From VRUE01 sp963748075 (GTDB lineage: Bacteria > Actinomycetota > Thermoleophilia > Solirubrobacterales > 70-9), in contig CAVVHQ010000050.1 in the NCBI GenBank assembly GCA_963748075.1, positions 1 to 36,861 of the forward strand: a stretch of DNA of 36,861 nt. The letters are read 5' to 3'. Under the pieces are notes generated by a model. It worked only from the letters and a program-made list of their open reading frames with translations, did not search any database and had not been told where the DNA came from. The translations under genes were made by a program, and so were the position numbers. Of the stretch, positions 22,291 through 30,808 are shown in pieces. The stretch's first letter is position 1, and the number at the start of each line of letters is the position of its first letter.

Positions 22291-23226
22291 CTAGTGACTT
22301 GCGGCGGTCGCGCCGCCGATGTAGATCGCGGTGAGGGTCGAGAAGATAAACGCCTGAAGCGTGGCGATCAGCCCCACCTCGAGGACGAAGAAGAAGAAGG
22401 CCAGCGGGAAGGTGAGCGCGCCGAGGGCGGCGATCCCGAGCAGCACCGCCAGTCCGCCGCCCATGAAGAGCAGCAGCAGGTGGCCGGCGAGGATGTTGGC
22501 GAAGAGCCGCACCGAGAGCGAGATCAGGCGGGCGAAGTGGGAGATCGCCTCGATCACGAAGATGAAGCCCTTGCCGATCGGGTTCATGTCCTCGAGCCCG
22601 GGCGGCAGCCAGCTCTCCAAGTAGGGGAAGAAGCCCTTCGCCCGGATCCCTTCGACGTGGTAGGAGACCCAGACGACAGGGTGAGCATCAGCGGGATCGA
22701 GATGTTGGCGGTCGCCGCGTAGAGCGCGAAGGTCGGCGACCTGCGACGCCGAAGATGTCGACCGTGTGCTCGGTGTTGACCGGCAGCGGGATGAAGCCGA
22801 TCATGTTCGAGAACCAGATGAAGAAGAAGAGGGTGGCGAGGAAGGGGAACCAGCGGGCCAGCCACGGCGCCGGTCAGGTTGCCGCCGGTGATCTGGTTGC
22901 GGGTCAGGTCGTAGCCGAGCTCGACCGCCATCTGCACCCGGTTCGGCTTCTGCTGCATGCGGCGCGAGATCCAGGTCATCATGCCGATCGTCAGGCCGCT
23001 GGCCAGGACCAGGTAGAGGACCGCCTTGTTGACGCTGAGGTCGACCCCGCCGATGTGGATCGAGATCCACGGTTCGAGCTTGAACTCGTTCTGCGGCTTG
23101 AACGATTCGTCCTTGCCGCTGCTGCCGAAGATCAGCCCCATCAGGATCGACGATCGCGAAGTACGCGCCGATCGCCAGCAGGACTTTGGTGCGCGTCCTC
23201 ATCCCGCTCTGCTCGGCCTCGCTCAT
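22291..23226 (-). CDS. atpB: Fo ATP synthase subunit a (several frame changes)
   Basis: Forms the proton half-channels against the c ring. The pieces are MSEAEQSGMRTRTKVLLAIG from an ATG at 23226; after a shift near 23150, GLIFGSSGKDESFKPQNEFK, LEPWISIHIGGVDLSVNKAV, PNRVQMAVELGYDLTRNQIT; after shifts near 22865 and 22740, a segment with the GFIPLPVNTEHTVDIFGV and FALYAATANISIPLMLTL motifs; and, after one near 22680, ISHFARLISLSVRLFANILA with the essential arginine, ending at 22291 with LQAFIFSTLTAIYIGGATAA. The start overlaps the stop of the upstream membrane protein (ATGA). Confidence 0.92.
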
Positions 23227-23597
23227 CGCGTCGCCTGCCCTTCGGGCTCGAACAGGTGGGCGATCCCCTGCGCGGCGAAGGAGACCGTGAAGAGGACGAC
23301 CAGCAGGACGGCGGCGGCGAGGCCCGCCTCGCGCTCGGCCAGGCCGACGAGCAGCGCCGCCGTCACCATCAGCCAGACGCGGCCCAGCGTCGTCGCGGCG
23401 ACGATCCCCATCGCCCGCTGGCGGTTGCCGCGCGCCAGCTCCTCGCCGGCGCGGCGGCCGGCGAGCACCTGGATGCCGCGCTGGGCGAGCCAGGCGGCGG
23501 CGGCGACGGCGTAGCCGAGCAGCGGCAGCCCTCCGATCGCGAACACGGCCAGGGCGGCGGCGAGCACCAGAAGGTCGACATGCTTGGGAGGAGACAT
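23223..23597 (-). CDS. Small membrane protein at the atpI position
   Basis: A 124-residue protein with about four hydrophobic stretches: HVDLLVLAAALAVFAIGGLP, LLGYAVAAAAWLAQRG, TLGRVWLMVTAALLVGLAE and AAAVLLVVLFTVSFAAQGIA. It is the first gene of the atp operon, overlapping atpB by 4 bases, where AtpI (an assembly factor of the c ring) normally lies. It has no sequence motif that proves an AtpI relationship, so the role is inferred from place and topology alone. Confidence 0.7.
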   Translation of the reverse strand: MSPPKHVDLLVLAAALAVFAIGGLPLLGYAVAAAAWLAQRGIQVLAGRRAGEELARGNRQRAMGIVAATTLGRVWLMVTAALLVGLAEREAGLAAAVLLVVLFTVSFAAQGIAHLFEPEGQATR

Positions 23598-23640
23598 AAT
23601 CCCACTTCGCCCGGCTCGAGGCCGAGCGGGCGGATCGGAG

Positions 23641-23646
23641 ACTATA
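23641..23646 (-). promoter_or_regulatory. Candidate -10 element for the atp operon
   Basis: TATAGT on the minus strand lies 43 bases before the first gene of the operon in the 128-bp gap after the transferase gene. No convincing -35 hexamer stands 16-18 bases upstream, so this is a weak call resting on one AT-rich hexamer in a GC-rich gap. Confidence 0.25.
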
Positions 23647-23725
23647 CCCGAAAGGGCCGGCGATCCGCTTTGTAGAGCCAGTTCGTGAGGCTTGTCACAA
23701 CCTCGCACAAAGTCTCGCGGGTGCC

Positions 23726-24990
23726 TCAGCGGTCGGGCTCGACCGGCTCGAACTCGCCGGTCTCCGGGTCGACCGCCGGGAAGCTCCCGGTGTCCAGCTC
23801 GCGGGCCACGGCTCGGTCGACCTGCTCGGCCGGCGGCACCGGCCGGCCGGCCTCGCGCCGCAGGCCGGCGAGCTGGCGCAGCCGCAGGTGGCGCAGCTTG
23901 AGGATCTCCAGCACCTAGACCAGGTAGACGCTCGCCGCCAGCGCTAGCAGCCCGAAGACCGCCATCACCGCGGTCCAGAAGGCGTCGAAGCGGCCGTGGT
24001 CGTCGCTGTAGGGGACGAAGCGCAGGGCCAGCGCCAGCGCCGGCCATGACCAGCGTCCAGCCGTAGAGGTAGGCCAGCGTGCGCCGCTGCGAGAAGCCGA
24101 TGTTGGCCATCCGGTGGTGGAAGTGCCAGCGGTCGGCGCGGTAGATCGGCCGCCCGTATTTGAGCCGCTTGGCGACGACGAAGCCGGTGTCGAGGATCGG
24201 CACGGTGAGGACGATCAGCGGCAGGAAGAGGGCGATCACGGCGTTGGTCTTCAGCGCGCCCTGCACCGCGACGACGCCGAGCAGGTAGCCGAGCAGGTTG
24301 GAGCCGGTGTCGCCCATGAAGGTGCTGGCGGGCGGGAAGCCGTGGCGGAGGAAGCCGAGCGAGGCGCCGGCGGTGAGCGCCGCGAGTACGCCGGCGGCGT
24401 TGCGGTCGAGCGAGAGCGCGATCACGGCGAGGGCGACGCCCGAGATCAGCGCAGACGCCGGCGGCCAGCCCGTCGACGCCGTCGATCAGGTTGATCACGT
24501 TGATCACCGCGACGATGCCGATCACCGTGCCGACGTCGCCGAGGTCGATCGCGCCGCCGCCGGGCAGGCCGAGCAGCTCGACCGAGCCGGGGTTGAGCTG
24601 GCCGAGGAAGGGGAAGGTGAAGCTGTCGACCGTGACCCCGGCGGCGACCGGGATCGATCACCGCGACGGTCTGCCCGAGCAGCTTCGGCGCGGCGCCCAG
24701 CTCGTAGACGTCGTCGAGCAAGCCGACCAGCGGAGATCAGCCACGGCGCCGGCCAGGATCGCCCGCGTCTCGGCGTCCCAGGGCAGCCAGATCAGCGCCG
24801 CGATGAGCGACCCCGGCGAGGATCGCCAGCCCGCCCAGCTTCGGCGTCGGCACCTCGTGCAGAGAACGCGGTCCTCGGGGATGTCGATCGCGCCGACCCG
24901 GCGCGCCAGGCGGTCGTGAGCGGCACGAGGAGCAGCGTCAGCGACCCCCGCGAGGAGGAAGGCGAAGAGCGCTTCGACCGAGGCCGACAC
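23726..24990 (-). CDS. WecA/MraY-family polyprenyl-phosphate GlcNAc-1-phosphate transferase (many frame changes)
   Basis: A multi-pass enzyme that puts a HexNAc-1-phosphate on the lipid carrier, the first step of many wall polymers. Conserved pieces in order are MSASVEALFAFLLAG (GTG at 24990), ARRVGAIDIPEDR, LLDDVYELGAAPKLLGQTVA with the DD pair, VIGIVAVINVINLIDGVDGL with the NxxxxxDGxDGLA motif, STFMGDTGSNLLGYLLG, PILDTGFVVAKRLKYGRPIY and ADRWHFHHRMANIGFSQRRT with the HxHHRL-like loop. Frame changes lie near 24950, 24870, 24815, 24735, 24655, 24455 and 24045. A TAG at 23915-23917 stands after ASVYLV, yet the same frame goes on LEILKLRHLRLRQLAGLRRE to 23726. In M. tuberculosis the homologue Rv1302 holds the same place before atp genes. 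Confidence 0.88.
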
Positions 24991-24999
24991 GGGTCCAGG

Positions 25000-26876
25000 C
25001 TAGTTCGCGTACCTGTCGAACCAGAGCGTGAAGGCGATCAGGCCCCAGAGCTGGCGGCTGAGGTCCTCGCGGCCCGAGCAGTGGCGGTCGAGCAGCGCGG
25101 CGACCGTCGGCCGGGTCGAGCCAGCCCTGGCGCGCCAGCGTCTCCGGCTGAGAGCACCTCGCGCGCGAAGCCCTGCAGCGGGCCGCGCAGCCAGGCGGCG
25201 ACCGGGATCGAGAAGCCCTGCTTGGGCCCGCGCAGGATCTGCCTGCGGCAGCAGCGGCGCCAGCGCCCGCCGCAGCAGCCGCTTCTTGGCCAGCGCCGCG
25301 CACCTTCAGCGGCGTCGCCAGGCCGAGCGCGAAGCCGGCGACCTCGACTGTCGAGGAAGGGAACGCGCAGCTCCAGCGAGTGGGCCATGCTGGAGCGGTC
25401 GGTCTTGACCAGCAGGTCGTCGACCAGGTAGATGCCGAGGTCGACGTCCTGCAGGCGGGCGAGCGGCTCGGCGCCGGCGGTCTCCGCGTAGCGCTCGCGG
25501 TAGAGGTCGACCGGGTCCCAGCCCGGGTCGCGCCCGCCCAGCAGTCGCCGCCGCGCTGCGGCGCGCGAAGATCTCCTTCCAGGCGTGGTGGCGCTCCAGC
25601 GGCGGCAGCCGGGCGGCGCGGGCGAAGCGCTTCGCTTTGTAGTCGAAGCTGACCTTCGCGTCGGAGCTGGGCAGCGCCTCGACCAGCGGCGCGGCGAGCG
25701 CCGCCAGCCGGCCGACGCGCGGCGCCAGCAGGTCGGCGACGTAGGTGTAGTAGCCGCCGAACAGCTCGTCGCCGCCCTCGCCGGAGAGGGCGACCTTGAC
25801 CTCCCCCGCCGCCAGCTCGGAGACCAGGTAGGTGGGCAGCGCCGAGGAGTCGCCGAAGGGCTCGTCGAAGGCCTCGACCAGCTTCGGCAACAGCTCGACG
25901 GCGTCGGGCCGCAGGACGATCTCGTGGTGCTCGGTGCCGTAGCGCCCGGCGACCAGGCGCGCCCGCTCCAGCTCGTCGAAGCTCGCCTCCTCGAAGCCGA
26001 CCGAGAAGGTCTTCACCGGCTCGGCCTGCTCGCCCGCGGCGAGCGCCACGATGCCGGCCGAGTCGACGCCGCCGGAGAGCAGCACGCCGACCGGCACGTC
26101 GGCGACGAGGTGGGCGCGGACCGAGTCGCGCAGGCGTCTCGCGCAGCTCGCCGGCGAGCTGCGCCTCGGAGCCGCGCCTGACCCGCTCGGCGGCGACCGG
26201 CGCCGGCCGCGCGTAGCGGCGCATGCGCCAGCTCGCCGTCGCGCCAGCTGAGCAGCGTCCCGGCGGGCAGCTTGCGCGCCTCGGCGAAGATCGTCAGCGG
26301 CGCCGGGATCGAGTTGAAGGCGAGGTAGGCGGCGACCGCGCGGGGGTCGATCTCGCGCGAGAAGCCGGGCTGCTCGAGCATCGCCTTCAGCTCGGAGGCG
26401 AAGCAGAGCGTGCCGCCGGCGTCGCGGTAGTAGAGCGGCTTGATCCCGAAGCGGTCGCGGGCCAGCAGCAGGCGGCTGCTGGCGCGCGTCCCAGAGCGCG
26501 ATCGCGAACATCCCCCGCAGCCGCTCGGCGAAGCCGTCGCCGTGCTCCTCGTAGAGGTGGACCAGCACCTCGGTGTCCGAGGCGGTGGCAGAAGCGGTGC
26601 CCGCGGCGCTCCAGCTCGCGGCGCAGCTCGCGGTAGTTGTAGATCTCGCCGTTCTGGACGACGACGACGCTGCCGTCCTCGTTGGCGATCGGCTGGTCGC
26701 CGCCCTCGAGGTCGATGATCGAGAGGCGCCGCGCCGCCAGGGCGACGGGCCCGGCCTCGGAAGACGCCGTCGCTGTCGGGGCCGCGGTGCGCGAGGCGGG
26801 CGTTCATCCGCCGCACCGCCTCGAGGTCGGCGACGGCGCCCGGCTCCGCCGCGGCCACTCCACAGATCCCGCACAT
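25000..26876 (-). CDS. asnB: Glutamine-hydrolysing asparagine synthase (many frame changes)
   Basis: Class II amidotransferase: the N-terminal domain frees ammonia from glutamine and the C-terminal domain adenylates a carboxylate. It starts MCGICGVAAAEPGAVADLEA with Cys2 as nucleophile, then RMNARLAHRGPDSDGVF, ARDRFGIKPLYYRDAGGTLC, FASELKAMLEQPGFSREIDP, VPVGVLLSGGVDSAGIVALA with the PPi-loop SGGVDS, EAFDEPFGDSSALPTYLVSE and KVALSGEGGDELFGGYYTYV, ending LWGLIAFTLWFDRYAN at 25000. Frame changes are frequent (for example near 26770, 26222, 26140, 25560, 25345, 25305, 25150, 25110). Placed between a sugar transferase and a WecA-like enzyme it may amidate an envelope polysaccharide rather than serve asparagine supply. 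Confidence 0.9.
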
Positions 26877-26909
26877 GGCGGGCAGTCTGTCAGCCGCATG
26901 ACGCCTTGC

Positions 26910-26948
26910 GGTCGTAGTTGTCGCCGCATACCGAGAAGAACTACGACC
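26910..26948. repeat. Hairpin between the sugar transferase and asnB
   Basis: A perfect 10-bp stem GGTCGTAGTT / AACTACGACC (26910-26919, 26939-26948) encloses a 19-base loop with CGCATACCGA. It starts 9 bases past the sugar transferase stop in the transcribed direction. No U-tract follows. The loop sequence is shared with 30756-30800. Confidence 0.65.
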
Positions 26949-26957
26949 TGAAGCCGT

Positions 26958-27552
26958 TTAGGTGGGGCCGGCCGGGCCGCGGCCGGCGACCTTGGCGACG
27001 GTCGCGACCAGGACGCTGAGGTAGAGGCGCACCGAGCGGTCGGCGATGTACTCCATGTCGTGGGCGAGCTTGTCGGCCCACGACTCCTCCCTGGTCATCC
27101 GCGTCTGCGCGAAGCCGGTCACGCCGGGGCGGACGACGAGCCGCTGCCAGTACTGGGGGATCTCCTCGGCAGAGCTCGGTGAAGAAGGCGGGCCGGATCG
27201 GGCGCGGGCCGACCACCGCCATGTCGCCCCGCAGCACGTTCCACAGCTGCGGCACCTCGTCGAGGTGGATGGCGCGCAGCAGCGCGGCCGACCCGCGTCA
27301 CCTCCACCTCGGTGCGCCGCGACAGCTCCTCGCCCAGGTAGGGGCCGAGCCGCTCCTCGGCGTCGGGCTTCAGCGTGCGGAACTTGTACATCCGGAAGAG
27401 CCCCCGGCGCGGCCGACGCGGGCGCCGTGGTAGAGGACCGGCCGCCCCGAGCTGAGCGCGATCGCGGCGGCGGTCAGCGCCAGCAGCGGCGAGAGCACGA
27501 GCAGGATCGCGGCCGAGATGAGGACGTCGAGGGCGCGCAGGACGGGGTCCAC
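26958..27552 (-). CDS. Undecaprenyl-phosphate sugar transferase (bacterial sugar transferase family)
   Basis: Transfers a sugar-1-phosphate to the lipid carrier to begin exopolysaccharide synthesis. Pieces in order: MDPVLRALDVLISAAILLVL, SPLLALTAAAIALSSGRPVL (membrane-associated helix), YHGARVGR, FRMYKFRTLKPDAEERLGPY, then after a shift near 27298 PQLWNVLRGDMAVVGPRPIR, and after one near 27172 the frame with YWQRLVVRPGVTGFAQTRMT, DKLAHDMEYIADRSVRLYLS, ending at a TAA at 26958. It is short (about 200 aa), consistent with the monotopic catalytic unit. The GTG at 27552 has GGGGAAGGGGAG upstream and is a fair start, but the open reading continues upstream toward the DUF354 gene (see findings). 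Confidence 0.87.
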
Positions 27553-27633
27553 CGGGCGCGACTCCCCTTCCCCGGCGAGCGCGATGAAGCTGCTCCAGCT
27601 CGGCCTGGACGTCCTCGGGCAGGGCGAGGGACG

Positions 27634-28676
27634 TCAGCTCGGGAGTGTGGCTTCGCCGCGACGGATGGTCGGCTCCGACGGTACCGAGGATCGTCTCGAC
27701 CAGCGCGCCGGGATCGCGCCTCGTCGGGGTCGCGCCCGCGGTGCGCTTCTCAGCTCGATCGCCCGCGGGTCGGTCAGCGGCCGCAGCCGGCCTGAGCGGA
27801 TCAGCGCTTCGTCGACCCCGCCGAGCCGGCCGCCGTAGGTGGTGTAGACGGGGGTGCCGAGCGCCGCCGCCTCGCGGTTCATCGTGCCGCCGGCGGAGAC
27901 CACGAGGTCGGCGAGGGCGACCAGGCTCTGCGCCTCGACCGCGCCCGGCGGGACGATCAGCGAGGGCAGCGCCAGGCTCTCGACCAGCTCGCGCTGCGCC
28001 TGGGTGCGGGGCAGGACGATCGCGTGCACGCGCTGTCGCTGGCCGAGCCGCGGCAGCACCTTGGGGAAGAGCGGGTTCGACTTGCGGTGGTAGAGCGAGA
28101 CGTCGGGCGGCGGGCGCACGACGACGACGACCCGCTCGGTGTCGACCGAGAGCCGCTGCAGCGCCTCGGGGTCGGGCTCGAAGTCGTAGAGGTAGTACTC
28201 CTCCTTCAGCCCCGGGTAGGGGAAGAGCTTCTCGGGGCCGACCCCGAAGCGGCGCAGGCGCTCGGCCGGGACCGAGTCGGGGAACATCACCCGCTTCGCG
28301 AGCCGGCAGCCGATCCGGTGCTGGGTGACCGCGTACTCGTAGTCGTGCATGTTCGCCTCGGGGACGCCGAGCAGGCGGGCGGCGATCGCCAGGTCGTTGG
28401 AGCCGTGCGCGAGCGCGAGGTCGAAGGAGCGGCCGCGGCCGAAGCGGATCATCGCCGCGCGTGCGGGCGCCGAGCCGCTGCGCCTTGCGCAGCCGCGAGG
28501 CCCCGCCGTGCCGCCCGATCGGCGTGTGCTCGATCCCGTGCAGCTCGAGCAGCGCCTGCGTCTGCGCGTAGTCGCGCGAGGTGACCTCGACCGTATGGCC
28601 CCGCTCGCGCAGCCGCTCGATGATCGGCCGCAGCACCAGCACGTGCGCCGGCGCGACATGTCGACCCAGATTTCAT
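27634..28676 (-). CDS. DUF354 protein (GT-B/UDP-GlcNAc 2-epimerase-like fold), frame changes
   Basis: The N-terminus reads (M)EIWVDMSxPAHVLVLRPIIE, RLRERGHTVEVTSRDYAQTQ, ALLELHGIEHTPIGRHGGAS, the signature of DUF354 proteins, which share the GT-B fold of UDP-GlcNAc 2-epimerases; their activity is not established. Later come FDLALAHGSNDLAIAARLLG, PEKLFPYPGLKEEYYLYDFE, LVALADLVVSAGGTMNREAA and ALGTPVYTTYGGRLGGVDEA, the nucleotide-sugar-binding GT-B end. Frame changes occur near 28670 (AAA short by one A), 28640, 28465 and 27740. In the frame that keeps GALVETILGTVGADHPSRRS no stop appears before the sugar transferase, so the 3' end is uncertain; 27634 is the stop in another frame. Confidence 0.75.
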
Positions 28677-28759
28677 GTTCCGTGAGGCCCGTCCCGTAGG
28701 GGTCACTTCTCGAGCTGAACCGGCGGCCTGCGAGACAGAGTCCACGCCGACCGGGCGGC

Positions 28760-30039
28760 TCAGCCACGCGGCGTGCAAGCGGGTAGAGCGGGTAGCGCTC
28801 CATCAGCGCCCTGGTGCGCTCGGCGAGCGCTCGCTTCTCGGCCTCGAAGTCGCCGGAGAGGGCGGTGGCGATCACCGCGGCGATCTCGGTCATGTCGTCC
28901 TCGACGAGGCCGCGGGTGGTCAGCGCCGGGGTGCCGATCCGCAGGCCCGAGGGGTTCATCGGCGGCCGCTCGTCGAAGGGGATCGCGTTGCGGTTGACCG
29001 TGATCCCGACCTCCTCGAGGCGCGTCTCGGCGGTCTTGCCGTCGAGCCCGCTCGGGGTCAGGTCGACGAGCACGAGGTGGACGTCGGTGCCGCCGGTGAG
29101 GACCGGCACGCCGCCGGCCTGCAGGCCCGCGGCCAGCGCCTGCGCGTTGGCGATCGTCTGCCGCTGGCGGGCGCGGAACGGCTCGGTCGCGGCGATCCGC
29201 AGCGCCACCGCCTTGGCGGCGATCGTGTGCATCAGCGGGCCGCCCTGCTGGCCGGGGAAGATCGCTTTGTCGATCGCCTTCGCGTGCTCCTCGCGCGCAG
29301 AGGATCATGCCGCTGCGCGGCCCGCACAGCGTCTTGTGGATCGTCGTCGTGACGACGTCGGCGTGCGGCGACCGGGTTGGGGTGCTCGCCGGCGGCGACG
29401 AGGCCGGCGAAGTGCGCCATGTCGACCATCAGCTTGGCGCCGACCGAGTCGGCGATCTCGCGGAAGGCGGCGAAGTCGAGCTGCCGCGGGTAGGCGGACC
29501 AGCCGGCGACGATCAGCTTCGGCCGGTGCTCGTGGGCGAGCCGCTCGACCTCCTCCATGTCGACCCGCAGGTCCTCGCGGCCGCACGTGGTAGGCGACGA
29601 CCTCGTACAGCTTGCCGGAGACGTTCAGCTTCATCCCGTGGGTGAGGTGGCCGCCGTGGTCGAGCGCCAGGCCGAGGATCGTGTCCCCCGGCTCGAGCAG
29701 CGCCATGTAGGCGGCGTTGTTGGCCTGCGCGCCGGCGTGCGGCTGGACGTTGGCGTGCTCGGCGCCGAACAGCTCCTTGGCGCGGTCGATCGCCAGCTGC
29801 TCGGCGACGTCGACCTCCTCGCAGCCGCCGTAGTAGCGGCTGCCCGGGTAGCCCTCGGCGTACTTGTTGGTCAGCACCGAGCCGACCGCTTCCAGCACCG
29901 CCTGCGGGACGAAGTTCTCTGAGGCGATCATCTCCAGCGTCCCCTGCTGGCGCCGCAGCTCGCGCTCGAGCACCGCGGCGATCGCCGGGTCGACCTCGGC
30001 GAGGGGGGCGCTTTGCAGGTTCTCGGGCAGCTCGTTCAT
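28760..30039 (-). CDS. glyA: Serine hydroxymethyltransferase (frame changes)
   Basis: PLP enzyme converting serine and tetrahydrofolate to glycine and methylene-THF. From the ATG at 30039: VLERELRRQQGTLEMIASEN, FVPQAVLEAVGSVLTNKYAE, GYPGSRYYGGCEEVDVAEQL, NVQPHAGAQANNAAYMALLE, LIVAGWSAYPRQLDFAAFRE, VDMAHFAGLVAAGEHPNPV, then in the next frame VVTTTIHKTLCGPRSGMILC with the PLP lysine, then FPGQQGGPLMHTIAAKAVAL and LRIGTPALTTRGLVEDDM, ending ALMERYPLYPL. Shifts lie near 29585, 29372, 29295 and 28772; the last gives a TGA at 28760. Most of the actinobacterial relatives place glyA elsewhere or next to sua5. Confidence 0.94.
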
Positions 30040-30746
30040 AGCCCGAGCGACCATACCAACGCCAGGCTGGTGCGACTGAACGACACCCTCTTTGGGTGGT
30101 CCAGAGCGCCCAAAAAGCTCGAACGACGCGGCCAGACTTGCCGCCAGCTCGAGCTCGGCAGGCCGCCCTCGCGGAGGACCGCCCACTCGCCGTGGTGTCG
30201 AAGCGCGTCAGGTCGACGACCGTCGAGGGGAGGCCGGTGAGGGCGCCGCCGTCGATCGCCAGGTCGGCGCCCTCGACGATCTGCGCCGGGACCTCGCCGA
30301 AGCTCGCCGGCGCCGGCTCGCCGCTGCGGTTGGCCGAGGTCTGGAAGAGCGGGCAGATCGCCCCGGCCAGCGGGCCGCCGATCAGGCGGACGCCGAGCCG
30401 CTCCGGGTCCTCGCGGCAGGCGAGCGGGTAGCGCCGCTCGGGGTTGGCGACCACCAGGGTCACGGGGCCGGGCAGCAGCGCGCCGACCGCCTCGCGGGTT
30501 CGCGGGCCGAGCCCCTCGACCAGCTCCCGCATCGCCAGCGGCGAGAGGTACATGACCGCCGCGGGCTTGCCCTCGTCGCGGCCCTTGAGCCGGTGGATCC
30601 GCTCGATCGCCGCCGCGTCGAGCGGGTCGCAGGCGAGCCCGTAGAGGCCGTCGGCCGGGAAGACGGCGACGCCGCCGGCGGCCGATGCAGCGCTCCAGCG
30701 CCCCGCGCGCCGCTGCGGCGCCGTCGCGCTCTACCGAAACCAGCAT
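30036..30746 (-). CDS. L-threonylcarbamoyladenylate synthase, Sua5/YrdC family (frame changes)
   Basis: Makes threonylcarbamoyl-AMP for the t6A37 modification of ANN-decoding tRNAs. The ATG at 30746 opens MLVSVERDGAAAARGALERC; after a shift near 30683 the sequence is AAGGVAVFPADGLYGLACDP, AAIERIHRLKGRDEGKPAAV, MYLSPLAMRELVEGLGPRTR, ALLPGPVTLVVANPERRYPL, RLGVRLIGGPLAGAICPLFQ, TSANRSGEPAPASFGEVPAQ and the closing LPSTVVDLTRF. After a shift near 30195, HGEWAVLREGGLP follows. One frame ends at 30036 with an ATGA overlap with glyA; another runs on into glyA without a stop, so the exact end is uncertain. The KxR/SxN nucleotide site is visible (HRLKGR, SANRSG). Confidence 0.9.
   Translation of the reverse strand: MLVSVERDGAAAARGALERCIGRRRRRRLPGRRPLRARLRPARRGGDRADPPAQGPRRGQARGGHVPLAAGDAGAGRGARPANPRGGRRAAARPRDPGGRQPRAALPARLPRGPGAARRPPDRRPAGRGDLPALPDLGQPQRRAGAGELRRGPGADRRGRRPGDRRRRPHRPPLDGRRPDALRHHGEWAVLREGGLPSSSWRQVWPRRSSFLGALDHPKRVSFSRTSLALVWSLGL
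30091..30114. repeat. T-first/A-last hairpin at the 3' end of sua5
   Basis: TTTGGG (30091-30096) pairs with CCCAAA (30109-30114) around a 12-base loop. It lies inside the uncertain last codons of sua5, 75 bases before glyA. Like the inner stems at 5055, 31682 and 32902, the T side comes first, which is the reverse of an intrinsic terminator. Confidence 0.4.
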
Positions 30747-30755
30747 CCCGCCCCC

Positions 30756-30800
30756 CCTGTGGCGATTTGTTGTCGCATACCGACAACAACTCGCCACAGG
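30756..30800. repeat. 20-bp hairpin between prmC and sua5
   Basis: Arms 30756-30775 and 30781-30800 pair at 19 of 20 positions (left arm CCTGTGGCGATTTGTTGTCG) with a 5-base loop CATAC. It nearly fills the 62-bp gap: prmC stops at 30809 and sua5 starts at 30746. It is followed on the transcribed strand by a G-run, not a U-run, so it is not a standard terminator; a cruciform, protein site or RNA-processing element is possible. Confidence 0.8.
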
Positions 30801-30808
30801 CGGCCCGC

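Noticed and set aside
23697..23716. Rex-like palindrome TTGTGCGAGGTTGTGACAA ahead of the atp operon
   Set aside because: The half-sites differ by one base and the spacing is 19 rather than 18, so a redox operator is not supported.
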